A stretch of DNA of 64,000 nt from Thuidium tamariscinum (lineage: Eukaryota; Streptophyta; Bryopsida; Hypnales; Thuidiaceae): NCBI GenBank assembly GCA_947034885.2, contig OX344751.2, forward strand, positions 12,276,001 through 12,340,000. Reading direction: 5' to 3'. Of this stretch, positions 22,459-34,221 are shown piece after piece. Position numbers and translations under genes: made by a program. Every line of letters starts with the position of its first letter. The stretch's first letter is position 1. The notes below the pieces were generated by a model. It had not been told where the DNA came from. It did not search any database and worked only from the letters and a program-made list of their open reading frames with translations.

Positions 22459-25002
22459 TTACATTTCCGTTCTTCTGCGAGATCTCTCCTCTCGCCACGA
22501 GATGATTGCTTTGTTCACAGGGAACGTTTGCAATGTGAAGAAATCCTGTGAAAAGAGCTTGACACAAGTGTCAACATGTCCACCAGTTAAGCGATTTCGA
22601 AGTTTGGACTTCATAAAGCTGAGTGTGGAGAAAGTCCGCTCATCTACGACGCTGCCCAAGACAGCACAAATTGCAATTTCTGCAACTTTAAAGAACTCTG
22701 ATAACCGGCTGACCATGAGAGCATTTTGGCCAATACAAAGCCACAGTTTCGTTAAAGGATTCTGATCCCTCGGTTCCTCCATAGCAGCCTTGCAACGAGA
22801 CTTCATCGTTAACTTAAAGAGGGACATCTGCAAAGTCAGTAATTTCCCATCGACAATGGGATCCACCTGCTGCTCATCGGAATCATCAGATGTGCCAAAG
22901 TTAACTTTGCGCATGACACCATAGTATGTCCGCAATGTCTTCACATGCAAGGGGAACAAGTCCTCGCAATTGGATTGGAACCAATACTGTGGGAAGACCA
23001 CAGCCAAAGCATTCATGAGTTCCACTTCCGGAAAACGGACATCAAGCTCAAGAGAGAGCATTTCAGCCGCATCCCGGCATTGTCCTTTGACCGAGAGAAT
23101 CGTTGCCTCAAGGTCGGGCCTTGTGACCGAAAGTTTTTTCCTAGTCACCGAACAGATAGAATGCTTTGGGTAAGTGTGTCCAGCTATTCAGAAAGCAAGA
23201 CTCTCCCCTCCTGTGTTCAAGTCAGTGACCCATTCCTGGCTTATGGAGTAAGAATGATCATTCACAATGTCAAAGAACATTTCGAAATGATGCTTCTGCC
23301 ATGCGGTATCTTTGTCAGAATACATGGTGTATAATTCAGCCTGGCAAATTTTGACAGCAGCCACATAGTCACTGATGAAAACGTGATCTGATTGAGCAAA
23401 CTTCATGAGGGTATTCACTGATTCCCGCAAAGGCATAAGGCAGGGCAAACCGAGCAAAGTGCCGATGTCACATAGGAGGTCGTAGTTCAAGCGAGCAGAG
23501 TCTCTGGCAGCTCCTTGCTTCGTTGTCAACTCAGGCTCTTTCAACGCTGCATCGTCACACATTTTCACGATCAAGGTTTTATACTCCCTCTTCACACGCT
23601 TTAGTGGCTCCAGTAGAGAAATCCACCGTGTCTTCACGTTGCGCAACATCCGTCGACCCTCTATTTCCACTACGTCGGCAAGTTTTTGGAATTCCAAGTG
23701 CCGCTTGGGGTTGTGACTGAAATAAGCGTACATCGCTTGGCAAAGTGCCTCCAACTTCGCTACAATGGGCAAGTTTGAGATTGGCTCCACTGCTAGATTT
23801 GTCCGGTGTGCCATGCAATGGACACCGAACAAGAAAGGTGCCATATGTTGCCGCATCTGCGTTGTGATTCCATTCTTACAGCCCTAGAAAACAGTTACCC
23901 CATCCGCCCCAAAACACACCAACCGAGTAGCAATTGAAGCCTGCGAGACCCCAGAGTGATGGCTGACCATGGACTCAATGGCCGTTCTAATTGCCTGAGA
24001 ACCATTTCCATCATGCAGCCTGCTCAATGACAACAAAATGGGCACCCTTTTGAAATCGATGCAAACATATACATGCAGGGACAACCATGACTGAGAGTCA
24101 ATAGTCGTGACTTCATCTACACTTAGTGAAAGAAAACGAGACTGAGAAAGAACCTACTTCGTGTGGTCTGCCAAGGTAATGGCTAAGTGATCAGCCATTT
24201 CCCAAGCCACCGTCAGGCTCCAGTGCTTCTTCGGGAAGTCAGGAACGCCCAGCAGGTCAAATAAGTCCCGCATGTGCTCATACTCGGACAGAGGTTGACC
24301 ATGCATAAGTAACCAAAGTATAGCTCGAAATTGCACATTCTTCCTCTTGCGCTCTTTGATCGTTCCCTGCGCAACTTGCTGCAACACAGTCTCCCCAGCC
24401 TTCCTCAAACGTGCAAAAAAAAAATTTTCATTTCGAACGTGCACATTGTTGTTGAGGAAGTAAAATTCACCAGCTTTTACCTGACCAAAGGAAGCGATGG
24501 CCTTCCTTCGCCCACAATGCTTCTATAAAGAGTCCAGCTTCGGAACCAAAAGCTTCTCCCTACCTTCAACCTCCGAGCACACCTTACAGCGTACCTGTCA
24601 AATCTTGCCGTCTGCTCCTAGGACGCTCTCCGCCCATGGAAGGCGTGCAGCCCACGAGTCCTGCCACTGTCGATTGTGCTCATAAGAAAGTCGATGAGCA
24701 CGAGCTAGTTCATGAGCAGGTGAAGCCTCCTTCGGATCCAGAATTAGCAGATCAGGAGTTGAGGCTACAGGGATGAACGGTGGTGCATCAATGTCCTTTA
24801 GAATGTCGCTTGCAGTGGTGCTGCAAAGCACCGATGGTTTGGATTGACAAGCTTCAGCAGGTGCTGAGCAATCTCCCTGGCTATCAAGAACATCAACCTG
24901 TGAGACAGGAAGGGACTCGCCATCAATATTGGAATTGTCCAAAGCAGAAGTAACTCTCCCCTCATACAAAAACTTGTTCATCATGGACTGTCGGGGAGCC
25001 AT
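22459..25002 (-). pseudogene. hAT transposase pseudogene (one frame, five premature stops)
   Basis: Once the DDE-type transposase of the surrounding hAT. A single minus-strand frame runs from a likely ATG at 25002 to 22459 with no frameshift. It is broken by TGA at 24598-24600, TAG at 24523-24525, TAG at 24154-24156, TAG at 23884-23886 and TGA at 23188-23190. After the first stop comes a zinc-finger-like CxxC with a KLDSL...KHCGRR stretch. Next is the catalytic region (LSLSVDE, CFGADG, then GVHCMAHRTNLAVE). At the C terminus is the hAT dimerisation region (ERTFSTLSFMKSKLRNRLT). The family resembles the animal ZMYM/KIAA1586-type hATs. The first TGA is followed closely by CAG, so a spliced intron there is possible. 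The TAG codons stand where CAG (Gln) would fit. Confidence 0.85.
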
Positions 25003-25894
25003 GGACTCTCCCAACGCAGCAGCTGAAGACAGCAAGACAATTGAGGAAAACGAAAACTTCACGTAAAAGCACAAGAGGAGAAGACTCATCTGCTGTAGAA
25101 TGTCACCGAGCTCCTCAATTTATCTCCGAGGGTAGGGAAGTCCGCAGCGCAAGATCGACAACTCAAAACAGTCAAAAATCAGATGAGAACAACACATTGC
25201 CAAATTCAGGAGCAGACAACATTCACATCTAAAATTCCTTTGTCAGATCCTAAATCTGAAAACAATGCCTTTGTCAGCAAAACCTTTGCAATGTAAACGT
25301 CGAATTCTAATTTTGTGAATGCGCCAGCCTTGGATCCACCACAAGCAAACAAGAGAACCCTAACCCAATTCTAGAAAACGGACAACTTCGCAATTAAGGA
25401 ACGATCACTGCAATTGTGGGCTACTCCGTAGCTCTAAGCAAGATTACCTCACGATTAATTGAAAGCGCCAAAGATAAACTTCCTGATTCAAAGAATCCGA
25501 GCAACCTACAACACAATTGCACATGAGACGAAATCACAGCACCTGATCAGCGCAGCGCAGACAATCCAGCGGCGCACAAGCGCTTGCACAAGTCGAGTTG
25601 CAGGCGAATGATCCGAGAACATGGGGCCCAAGAGTAAATGAACACTGGCGAGGGAGGGAGAAAGCTGAAGAGCACTGGCGAAGCAGGTGAAAAGTGCCAG
25701 GGGGGAGCAACGAGAAGATGGAGAAGACAGCGCGCCACGACGGGAGCCCGGGCGGCTGAAGTGGCCCCCCCGCCACCTGGCAGGTCTGTGTCAGGCGACA
25801 AACAGGTAAAATTTTTTTTTTTTCGTTTGTTAAATTCGCCAGGTGAAAAACTGGGGTAGTTTCTGGCGATTTTTCGCCATTAAAAAAATCACTG

Positions 25895-26440
25895 CTGCCA
25901 AGCGGAGGCGGGCGGAGTAAACAGAGCTCCGAATCTGCGGAGAGGTCGAGAGGCACAGGAGAGAGGACCGGAGCGAAGGACTCGGACGGAGGGTTCGGAG
26001 GAGTGGAGCGGAGCCTCGGAGAGGCGTGGGGATCTGCTGCGTGCGGATCGGAGAGGCGGCCGAAGGCATTGGGCACGGAGGATCAGGGCACAGGTCGCAC
26101 ACTGCCTCCCTTTATTTGTGGCTTCCCTGTATTCTGCGGCTTCAGAGTGGTGACTCCGTCTGATTTTGTTTCTTGTGATTTTATTTTTGCAATTTCATCT
26201 CTGAATTTTCGGTTTCTCTCGATTTAGTTCTGCAAGTTCATCTCTGAATTCGTGATTTTTCTCGGTGGACACATGATTCCTATCAGACCACAGGTGGTTG
26301 AAATTTTGAAATGACTCAGGAGGTTTGCATTCCCGTCTGTGATTATGAGGAATTGCTCAAGAGTGGATTTTCACTGCCTTATTCCGTTATCCTACCATCT
26401 TTAAAATCTTGTATGTGTTTATGGAAGATTGTTAACAGTC
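25895..26440. other. GC-rich flank of the hAT insertion
   Basis: Begins with target duplication CTGCCAAG and a second copy of the GC-rich unit seen at 21980-22070. No gene is supported: the overlapping frames here come from GC-rich composition. Composition returns to AT-rich by about 26150. Confidence 0.5.
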
Positions 26441-26605
26441 ATGCTTAAACTTCATGGAGGACATGATTCCGACGGCGTTCTTCTTTTTTGGGTTTTGTCC
26501 GTAACGTGTTAACAGATTCATACAGTCGTGCTTAAACTTCATGGAGGATCTGATTCCAACGGCGGGTTTTTTTTTTTGAGTTTTGTCCATGGAGTCGCTC
26601 CCTCC
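26438..26605 (+). repeat. Tandem duplication, about 90 bp unit, two copies
   Basis: Two copies share TGCTTAAACTTCATGGAGGA, TGATTCC, ACGGCG, a T-run and GTTTTGTCC. They are separated by about 90 bp (start to start). Overlapping short frames on the minus strand repeat the same peptide and are an artefact of the duplication. Confidence 0.8.
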
Positions 26606-26719
26606 ATTGTGGAAACCTGCCGAAGAAGAGGGAGCCCAGGAAGGAAACAAATTTTCGTCGAAGCGGGGCCCAACGACTTTAAATACTGTCAAGTATTTCC
26701 AACCGATGTGCTCTTGTAA

Positions 26720-27410
26720 GAGTCACCGATCTCCTCTTCTGTTTTACAGCAGCCTCCGATCTGCTCATGTGCTTTGTTGGGTTCTTGAACCAGGAATTCG
26801 GTGAAGAGGCGCACTGCCAGGCGCGACGGAGAGAGGACCGCAGCGTGGGAGCAGCTCAGTCAGTTTCATGTTGTAGGTAGAGTAGTGCAGTGTAGAGGGA
26901 GGTTCATTGTAGGAGGGCGGGGTAGTCGTTCTTGAAAACTTTGATGGCCTACCAGAAAGTGACACGTGTATAATATTAAATAATTAATATATTTATTTGG
27001 AAAATCTCTTGTGAGTGACTATCCACTCTAAGTACAACCTACACTACTTCTTGAGTGACTTCCTCGAGTTTAGAGTCATACAAAGATTATATATAAAGTA
27101 TAACGACACAATTATGGACAAACAAAAAATAGAATAAATTCATAATTTTCAAAAAATAAAACAAAGATCATAATCTAGTATAAATTCATAATTTTCAAAA
27201 AACAAAACAAATAATATCTTATTACCAAATATTAATATGTTGTAGCGTATTAGTATATTGTTTGTATTTTAGATATATATTTGAAGATATCTTACAAATT
27301 AAAATGTTATAATTCTTTTCTTATTTGTCATAGTAAAATATTTCTAGCATCCATCCAATTAGTGCATTATTCTAGGTCTAGATGGTGTTCAAATTAACAC
27401 CTAAAGGACT
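26720..27410. other. Non-coding region
   Basis: GC-richer to about 26960, where a weak relative of the 21980 repeat unit occurs near 26829, then strongly AT-rich. No gene is supported. Confidence 0.4.
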
Positions 27411-27726
27411 CATAAGAGGATTTTTAGCTACTCTGGAAGACTGTGAGTTATCAAGCCATGGGAACTCTTTGAACGCTGCCACAGAGGCGATCTGATGTGG
27501 CCAAGAGGTTGCCACATTAGATAATCATATTTAATTAATATTTTAATATTATTTTTTGAAAAAAAAATTATTTTTTTATTATTTTTAAATTTTTTTAATA
27601 ATATTTTAATATTATTATTATTATTTTAATTATTATTATTTTTTTAATTATTTTTTATCTGATGCGTTCGTAGACAGGGGAACAAGGCTGAAACGGTCTC
27701 CTGAAGCCCTGAAAAATCCTCTTATG
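27411..27726. mobile_element. MITE, 316 bp (same family as 17140)
   Basis: The left end CATAAGAGGATTTTTAG and the reverse of the right end CATAAGAGGATTTTTCAG are nearly identical for 15 bp. Looser similarity continues further in (GGAAGACTGT against GGAGACCGTT). The middle is almost pure A/T. The ends align with those of the MITE inside the CACTA element. No target duplication was recognised and no ORF is present. Confidence 0.65.
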
Positions 27727-27840
27727 TGCCTATTGAATTTGGCAATGTAGCAATTTTGGGTAAGTACATGTAAGTAGAGATATTCTATGTTTTGGACCCA
27801 TAATTTTTATAAAAAGTTTGGACTTGTAAGAAATATCTTT

Positions 27841-28000
27841 CTTATATACAAAAATTCATGACACTTCAAAATATGAATCAAAAGCTATTGCCTAATAGAG
27901 GGAGAGAGAGAGAGAAAGAAAGTGTAGACAAGGATTATCTTTCCTATATACAAAAATTCATGACACTTCAAAATATGAATCAAAAGCTATAGCCTAATAT
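27841..28000 (+). repeat. Direct repeat pair, about 58 bp units
   Basis: The string TATATACAAAAATTCATGAC and about 40 following bases occur at about 27843-27897 and again at about 27945-27999 with one or two differences. A short GA-rich microsatellite (about 27899-27922) separates them. Confidence 0.8.
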
Positions 28001-31000
28001 CTTCTTTTTTTATAGATAATCAATTCAGGAAATTCCAAAACTTCCCTTTTTTTGAAAAAAAGAATTTGAAATTAGTTTTCTACATTTATGTATATGTAGA
28101 ATTCCTTAAATCAATGAGTCAAAATTTATGAAGAGTTTGTTTGCAAGTAGGTATGGATTCTCTACAAAAAATAATTCATTTAAAGAATTTTATTTTACTG
28201 AATTTTCAATTTTTTTGAAAAAATTAAAACAATAGGAATTGGAGGGGTTTTTTACAACATTACAACCATTGTGATTGGCATTTTCCAATTTCATACCTAA
28301 TTTTTTAGAAGTTTAGTATTTTGAAACATTATCTACTTCTTTCTACCCACTATTATTTCTCTATATATTGTCCAATTCTAAATGATTTGAAAATGTTTTA
28401 AGCATATAGCTAAGTTGCCTTGAAGAATTAATTTAAAGAAGAACCATCATTTTGGAAATTTTTTCTTACAAATGTGAGCTTGTGAAGTGCAATTACCTAG
28501 TCTTTTGCATGGCAAGAAAAAGAAGATAGTGAATTTGATAGCTAATATCTTACAATCCACATTGTAGAAATTTCTGAATTTTTTACCACATGTTTCAAAG
28601 TCAACATACTACAAGACCTATGGTTACTGTGTTACACGTGTCCATTTTTTATTTTTTGAATTTAAAAAGAATTCAAAATTTGGAGCTCATTTTAGAAATG
28701 GCAATTTTAGAGTGTTTTTGGTAAAAACATAGTGTGGGTGCTTTATTCCTGCCTTTCAAATAAACTGTACACAACCAAGTTCTACTACTTTGTTAACAAT
28801 TCCTAGTTGGTGTTTAACCTACGTGTAATCCAATTACACCTTCAAAGCAATGGATCTTTTTAAATTCCTACTCCTAATTGGCTTGCTTATAATTGCTAAA
28901 TTGAAATAGCCTTATACTAGTAATTGGTTGGTTTTAACTACCACAATCCTTGACTAAGCGCTGTTAGGTGATGATCAAAGATCAAGAAAATTGGCCTAAA
29001 TTTGTAGAATTCATTTTTCTCTTTTCAACTTGTTAAAGAAACATACGTTTAACCTAATTACCTATCGGATAATGGTGCATGAAGTTTGGATATTAACCCT
29101 TAAAACGTCATCCATTAATTGCAAGTGTTCTGACTATCAAAATTGAATGAGTATTTTTTGTTTATTTTTGATTTTTTAATATCTATGGGAGTTTAAAGTT
29201 TCACTTGATTGGGTCAATCCTAGTTGACTTTCATCCAAATGAGCAAAAAATTTAGCTAAGATTTCATTCTACTCTAATTTCTTCAATGTTTGATCAAATT
29301 CAAAGTAGATTTGGATTTTTTTGGTTCTAAAATATCTTCTATAAGCCTCTATCTTTAACTAGTTCTTTGGTTTCCTTTTAATCTAATTAATGTATTGCTT
29401 AACTAATCTCTTACTACTTTGGCTAAATACTGGAATAGAAAAATTGAGGTTTATCTCAAAAAAGAATGATTTTATCCTTTCAAGTTTCAAAAGTAAAAAA
29501 CCTCAAACTTTGACTTTGTGGTAAATGTGATTTTTTTATAGTAAATTTGATCGTTGATCGGTTAATCAAAATTTACCTAGTTAAACTTTTTTTACCTAAG
29601 TGGTCAAATTCTTTTGGATTTATTTTTTACCTTCTTTTTTTTAATCAAAGTCAAATTTCACTTTTTAATCCTTGGATGAATTAATCATAAGTAAATTTTG
29701 ACCGTTATCCGGTTCACCAAAATTTACCTATTAATTATTTCTCCCTTGTAAGTACTTTTGGCTTTTAATTTTCTACTTCTACTTCTAATCAAAAGTCTAA
29801 ATTCTAACTTTGTTTAATTTTGGAAATGATGTTGATTTTAATTAACTTCTAAAATTCTTGTCCGATTTTTGGGTTTTGTTATATTTTGGGAAACTACTTA
29901 TACTAATTGACTAATTCTAATTCTAATTGGTAAATCACTAATTGTTACATGTGTCTGATCTTAATTTGAAGTTTAATGAATACTAGCTAAATTTTACTTT
30001 AAATGAAATTGTTGAAAAATAGAAATAAAAAGGGATTTTCATAGACTAACCTCCATTATGATGACTTTGAGGTCTTCGTATGCTCCTATAACTCCATATT
30101 GCGCTAACTCCACTTCCATCTCAATGCTCTTGTATTTGAATGTGGTATTTAGTATACTTGTAAAACGCCTTTGAATGTTGTATTCTCCTTCAAGACTCCA
30201 TCCCATTCTTTTACCTTTTTTTGTGTTTTTATTCATCTTTAGAACTCCTTCTTTCTCTTTCTAATGGCCTCCTAACTCCTAAGTCCAACTATAAAATATC
30301 CTAATATAATCTAATTGTTGGAATGAATCATTAAATGGTTATCAAAGTCAAACTATACTACAACTAAGATTTTCCAACTTTTCTCTAATTTGGCAAACCT
30401 CTAAATCCTTCCAAAGTCAAACTATTCTTTCTTTTGTTTTTTCTATTTGTCTTTAATCTAAAACAACCGTGGTTAAGAAAGTCAACTTATTTTAACAAGT
30501 TGGGTTTTGAGCCACCCAAGCCTTCTTCTCCAAATGCTTAAAGCATCCCTATGCCAATACACTAAACAGACAAAATATGCTCATTGGGCGGGCCAAGGCA
30601 GTAGGAGAGCCCCATGCCAGACTCACTAAATGGAAAAAAACAAATGTCAACTCCATACTTTGATGGGGGCACGACCAAATTGTGTGTGCAAAGCGTGGCA
30701 CGCTATATACTCTAATTCAGTTTTCGAGGTACTGTCTACAGATTAGTTCTCGGTCCTTGGGCTTGTAAATGTAAAAAGGTGAGTATTGTATGCAAAGTCA
30801 CTCATAAGATGCACCTCATTAACAGAATGAAGCTTTTTTTTGTTTTGGGTACTTGTGCTAAATTGATGAACTCCTATCTTGACGTGTCAATTAAAGTTTC
30901 ACGAATGGGACAAGGGAGAACCACAAGGCTCGGGCTAATTGACTAAGCACTCCAAATCAAGCTTTGGCGCCTCTTTTTATTATGTATGACATGGGGATGC

Positions 31001-31321
31001 TCTTATGCCTAAACCTTCACTTCAATTCTTGTACATATGCTTGTATTCGCAATTTAGAGAGCTTGAGTGATGTTTTGAGAATGTTTGATTAGAATCTGGG
31101 TGATCCAGCCACTTCACGTTGTCTTGTTGTAAATTCCTACATAGTGTACAAACATATTATAATATGTTTTATTGGGTAGCTTCAAGGTAACGTTAATTCT
31201 TTGAATAACTTCAAGGTGACGCTATTCTATTGAGGTGTACAACATTCATATAAGAACACGATTTTGCCTTAAAGTTTCATTGGATTTCGTTAGTGAGTTT
31301 AGTTTCTACATTTGAATTAGA
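28000..31321. other. AT-rich non-coding region with two related hairpins
   Basis: No gene is supported. Two similar imperfect palindromes occur at about 29540-29577 and 29690-29729, each pairing AGTAAATTT-type and AAATTTACCT arms around a TCG/CGG core. The short minus-strand frame at 30039-30236 has no recognisable domain. Confidence 0.45.
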
Positions 31322-31780
31322 ATGTTGAAATGGAGGGTTTTTTCTGAGTCTCAAGATGAAGAGCCTCAACCGGAGGCTGAATTCGAACTTTCATCATCAC
31401 AACTGCTGAATCAACCTCTTTTGCTGCAAGATATTGTATTGCCACGTGAGCATCCACGGGATGAAGCTGGGCCTTCTCGACCGTTGAAACAATCTAGTGT
31501 GGAACAACGGTGACAAGAGAACCTTGAGCAAGATGCTCGAGCTTTGGTAATCTTATTGCAAGTTGGGTGTATTGAGCCCGGAAGTTGTGAAGTGACATTT
31601 GAAGAATGTTTTGAAGGTTTAAACGACGAACAATACTTTGGTATGGTGAGGCCTATCGAAGGGAGTCGCGGTCACAAACGATGGTTAGAAGGACCGGTGA
31701 ATCCTTTGACAAAGGTGGATCGTGCCGATTATGTCGCCGCGACAATCAAACGCATCCTCAAGTTTCTGCAGATGGAGTGA
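31322..31780 (+). pseudogene. Unidentified small ORF (152 codons) with one in-frame TGA
   Basis: I do not recognise this protein. An ATG at 31322 opens a frame that continues to 31780 except for one TGA at 31511-31513, in a context where CGA (Arg) would fit. The first part is acidic and rich in Glu, Gln, Pro and Ser. The second contains EECFEGLNDEQYFGMVRPI and then a basic/aromatic stretch near RGHKRWLEG. It is GC-richer than the DNA around it, which supports real coding origin. It lies just left of the giant hAT (31957), outside its target duplication, so it is older than that insertion or independent of it. It could be a fragment of another transposon gene. Confidence 0.45.
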
Positions 31781-31974
31781 AGCTTCGATTGGAACTCTAG
31801 TTTTTTACTTCTAGTATACATTTATTGAATGTTAGTTCTTAATTTTATATTTTGAGTATTTTATTTAAATCACAATGTGTGATTATAAATGTAGAATGAA
31901 GATTTTGTGATAGAAAAATTAGCTTGGGATTTGATGATAAAGGAGAGTGTGAATGGCAGGGTTGCTTCCATCGC

Positions 31975-32450
31975 GTCACGTCCGTCCGTCAGGATGTCCG
32001 TCCGCTGACGTGACGGGGAGCCGAGCGTCCGTCAGGATGAAATTCACGACAGAATCCGTGACAGAGGATGAAAAATCGTGACAGCGGTCATGGACGCCCT
32101 CACGGACGACCTCCGTGGACGGCCTGGAAGGACGTGCTCGGTGGACAGTTCCGATGGACGGTCCTGGCTGACTGGATGGCTTGGATGGACACTCTGGGTT
32201 CTGCGGACGGTCCGGATCCGGTGGACGGTTTTAGGGGACGGCCCCGCTCGCGGGGTATGGACGGCCCCGATGGACAGGACGTCCAGTGGACGGCCTGGAC
32301 GAACGCCTCCAGATCGACGGTCTGGGTACGGTCTATGCTTGGGAAGGACGGCTTGGATTGAGAGGAAGGTTGGACGGCCTGGGTTCGATGGACGGCCTGG
32401 CTGTGCCGTCGACGGTCAGGATGGACGGCCTGGGCTCCGTGGACTGGAAC
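31975..32450 (+). repeat. GC-rich GACGG repeat block A (left subterminal)
   Basis: Dense variants of GGACGGCCTGG, GTCCGTC and GACGGT on both strands, beginning about 20 bp inside the left end of the giant hAT. hAT transposases bind short repeats near the ends, so this block and the one at 48240-48610 are candidate binding regions. Frames reading through it are artefacts of the repeats. Confidence 0.8.
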
Positions 32451-32616
32451 TCTTTATTTGTAAGACTTAAAAGTCTGAGTTCATATTCGCAATCAAAATT
32501 TTCTCATTAGTCTATGAGGTTTAACCATCTCTCAAAAAATAATTTCCCATGGTTTTGTATTTTAGGCCTTCCATAGTCTAAATATAATATATATTCTGTA
32601 TTTAAAAAAAAGGTTT

Positions 32617-33870
32617 GTGGTGGTTTGAATCAAAAAAAAGGAAATGGTTTGAATGAAAATAACGTTAATGGTTTGGAATTGTGAATAAAAAAAAATGTAA
32701 AACTGGTTTTGAAAAAAAATGTGTTAATTGTTCGAATAAAAAAATTATGGAAATGGTTTGAATAAAAAAAACGTTAATGGTTTGAAATGTTGAATGAAAA
32801 AAAAATATAGAAAGGGTTTGGAAAAAAATGTGTTAATGGCTCGACCAAAAAAATTTGGAAATGGGTTGGGAAAAAAATGTGATTAGGGTTTGACTAAAAG
32901 AAATATGGAAATGGGTTGAAATGTTGGAAAAACAAATTTAGAAATGGTTTGGAGAAAAAATGTGTTAATTGTTTGACTAGAATAAATATGGAAATGGTTT
33001 AGGGTAAAAAAATGGCCAAGTTTTGAGTAAAGAAAAACGGTAATGGTATAGGGTGTTAGAAAGATAAATATAGAAATGGTTTGGAAAAAAGATGGGTTAA
33101 TGGTTCGACTAAAAAAAATATGGAAATGGTTTGAATCAAAGAAAAAGAAAAAGGAAATGCTTTGAATTAAAAAAAAGTTAATAATTTGAAATGTTGAATA
33201 CAAAAAAATATAGAAATGGTTTGGAAAAAAAATGTGTTCATGTTTCGACTAAAAAATATATGAAAATGCTTCGAATAAAAAAAAATATGGAAATGGGTTG
33301 AATAAAAAAAAAGGCAATGGTTTGAAAGGTTGGAAAAAAACTTATAGAAAGGGTCGTGAAAAAAAATGTGTTAATGGTTTGACTAAAAAAAATATGGAAA
33401 TAAGTTGGAAAGAAAATGTGTTCAGGGTTTGATTAAAAATAATATGGAAATGGTTTGAAAAAAAAAACTTTCATGGTTTGAAATGTTGAATAAAAAACAT
33501 TTAGAAATGGTTTGGAAAAAAAATGTTAATGCCTTAATGGTTAAGGCTCAAATTGGAAATAGTTTGAATCAATAAAATGGGAATGCTTTGAATAAAAAAG
33601 AACGTTGATGGTTTGAAATGTGGACGACAAAAAAATATAGAAATGGTTTAAAAAAATGTGTTCATGGTTCGACTAATAAAAATATGGAAATGGGTTCAAT
33701 CTAAAATATGGAAAGGGTTTGAATCTAACAAATGGAAATGGGTTAGGGTAAAAAAATGGTTATGGTTTGACATGTGGAAAAAAAAAATGTGGAAAAATGC
33801 GGTGGGAAAAACTTGGGTTAATGGTTTGATTAAAAAAATTCGAAATGGTGGGAATCAAAAACAAAAGCAT
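32617..33870 (+). repeat. AT-rich minisatellite (ATGGTTTGAAT-type), plus orientation
   Basis: Roughly thirty short units of the kind AATGGTTTGAATAAAAAAA, AATGGTTTGGAAAAAAATGT, TTAATGGTTCGACTAAAAAA and ATGGAAATGG alternate in a loose higher-order order. The same motifs recur in reverse orientation at 39240-39620. No gene is present. Confidence 0.85.
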
Positions 33871-34221
33871 ATATACTTGTGGCATATGTAAAAAATAGAA
33901 TTTTGGCAATTTTTAAAAGTGAACTTACAAAATCTACTTTAAGTGAAAGTATGGCATTGGATTTAAATGAACTTGTTGCACATACATTTCAAGCAAACGT
34001 ATTGAGTATTCTTTTCATTTGTTCATGGTTAAGTTTTCAGTTTAAGTGTTTAACAAACAATACAGTTGTACGAGAAAAATGAAAATGCTTCATTGCCCAA
34101 AAAATGTACTTTTGCAACATGAGCAACAAACGCTCGTAAATGGTCGTCATAGCCAAATACTATTTACAATACTAATATACTATACATCCGTCTAATGGCC
34201 TAACTCATCACCAGAAGGTAT

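Larger units (their letters stand above)
22071..25894 (-). mobile_element. hAT DNA transposon, 3,824 bp, transposase decayed
   Basis: The element starts CAGTGAAAATTTT and ends with the complement of CAGTGATTTTTTT. It is flanked by the perfect 8 bp duplication CTGCCAAG (22063-22070 and 25895-25902), the hAT hallmark. The motif TGGCGA recurs near both ends: about five times at 22139-22310, and on either strand at about 25645, 25675, 25834, 25864 and 25874. This resembles the subterminal transposase-binding repeats of Ac. Inside is one minus-strand transposase reading frame with five premature stops. Confidence 0.92.

Noticed and set aside
32068..32510. Three overlapping frames of 74-130 codons rich in Gly, Arg, Asp and Trp
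   Set aside because: They are produced by the GGACGGCC repeats of block A in all frames. The same applies to frames at 36829-37327, 41015-41658 and 48181-48573.
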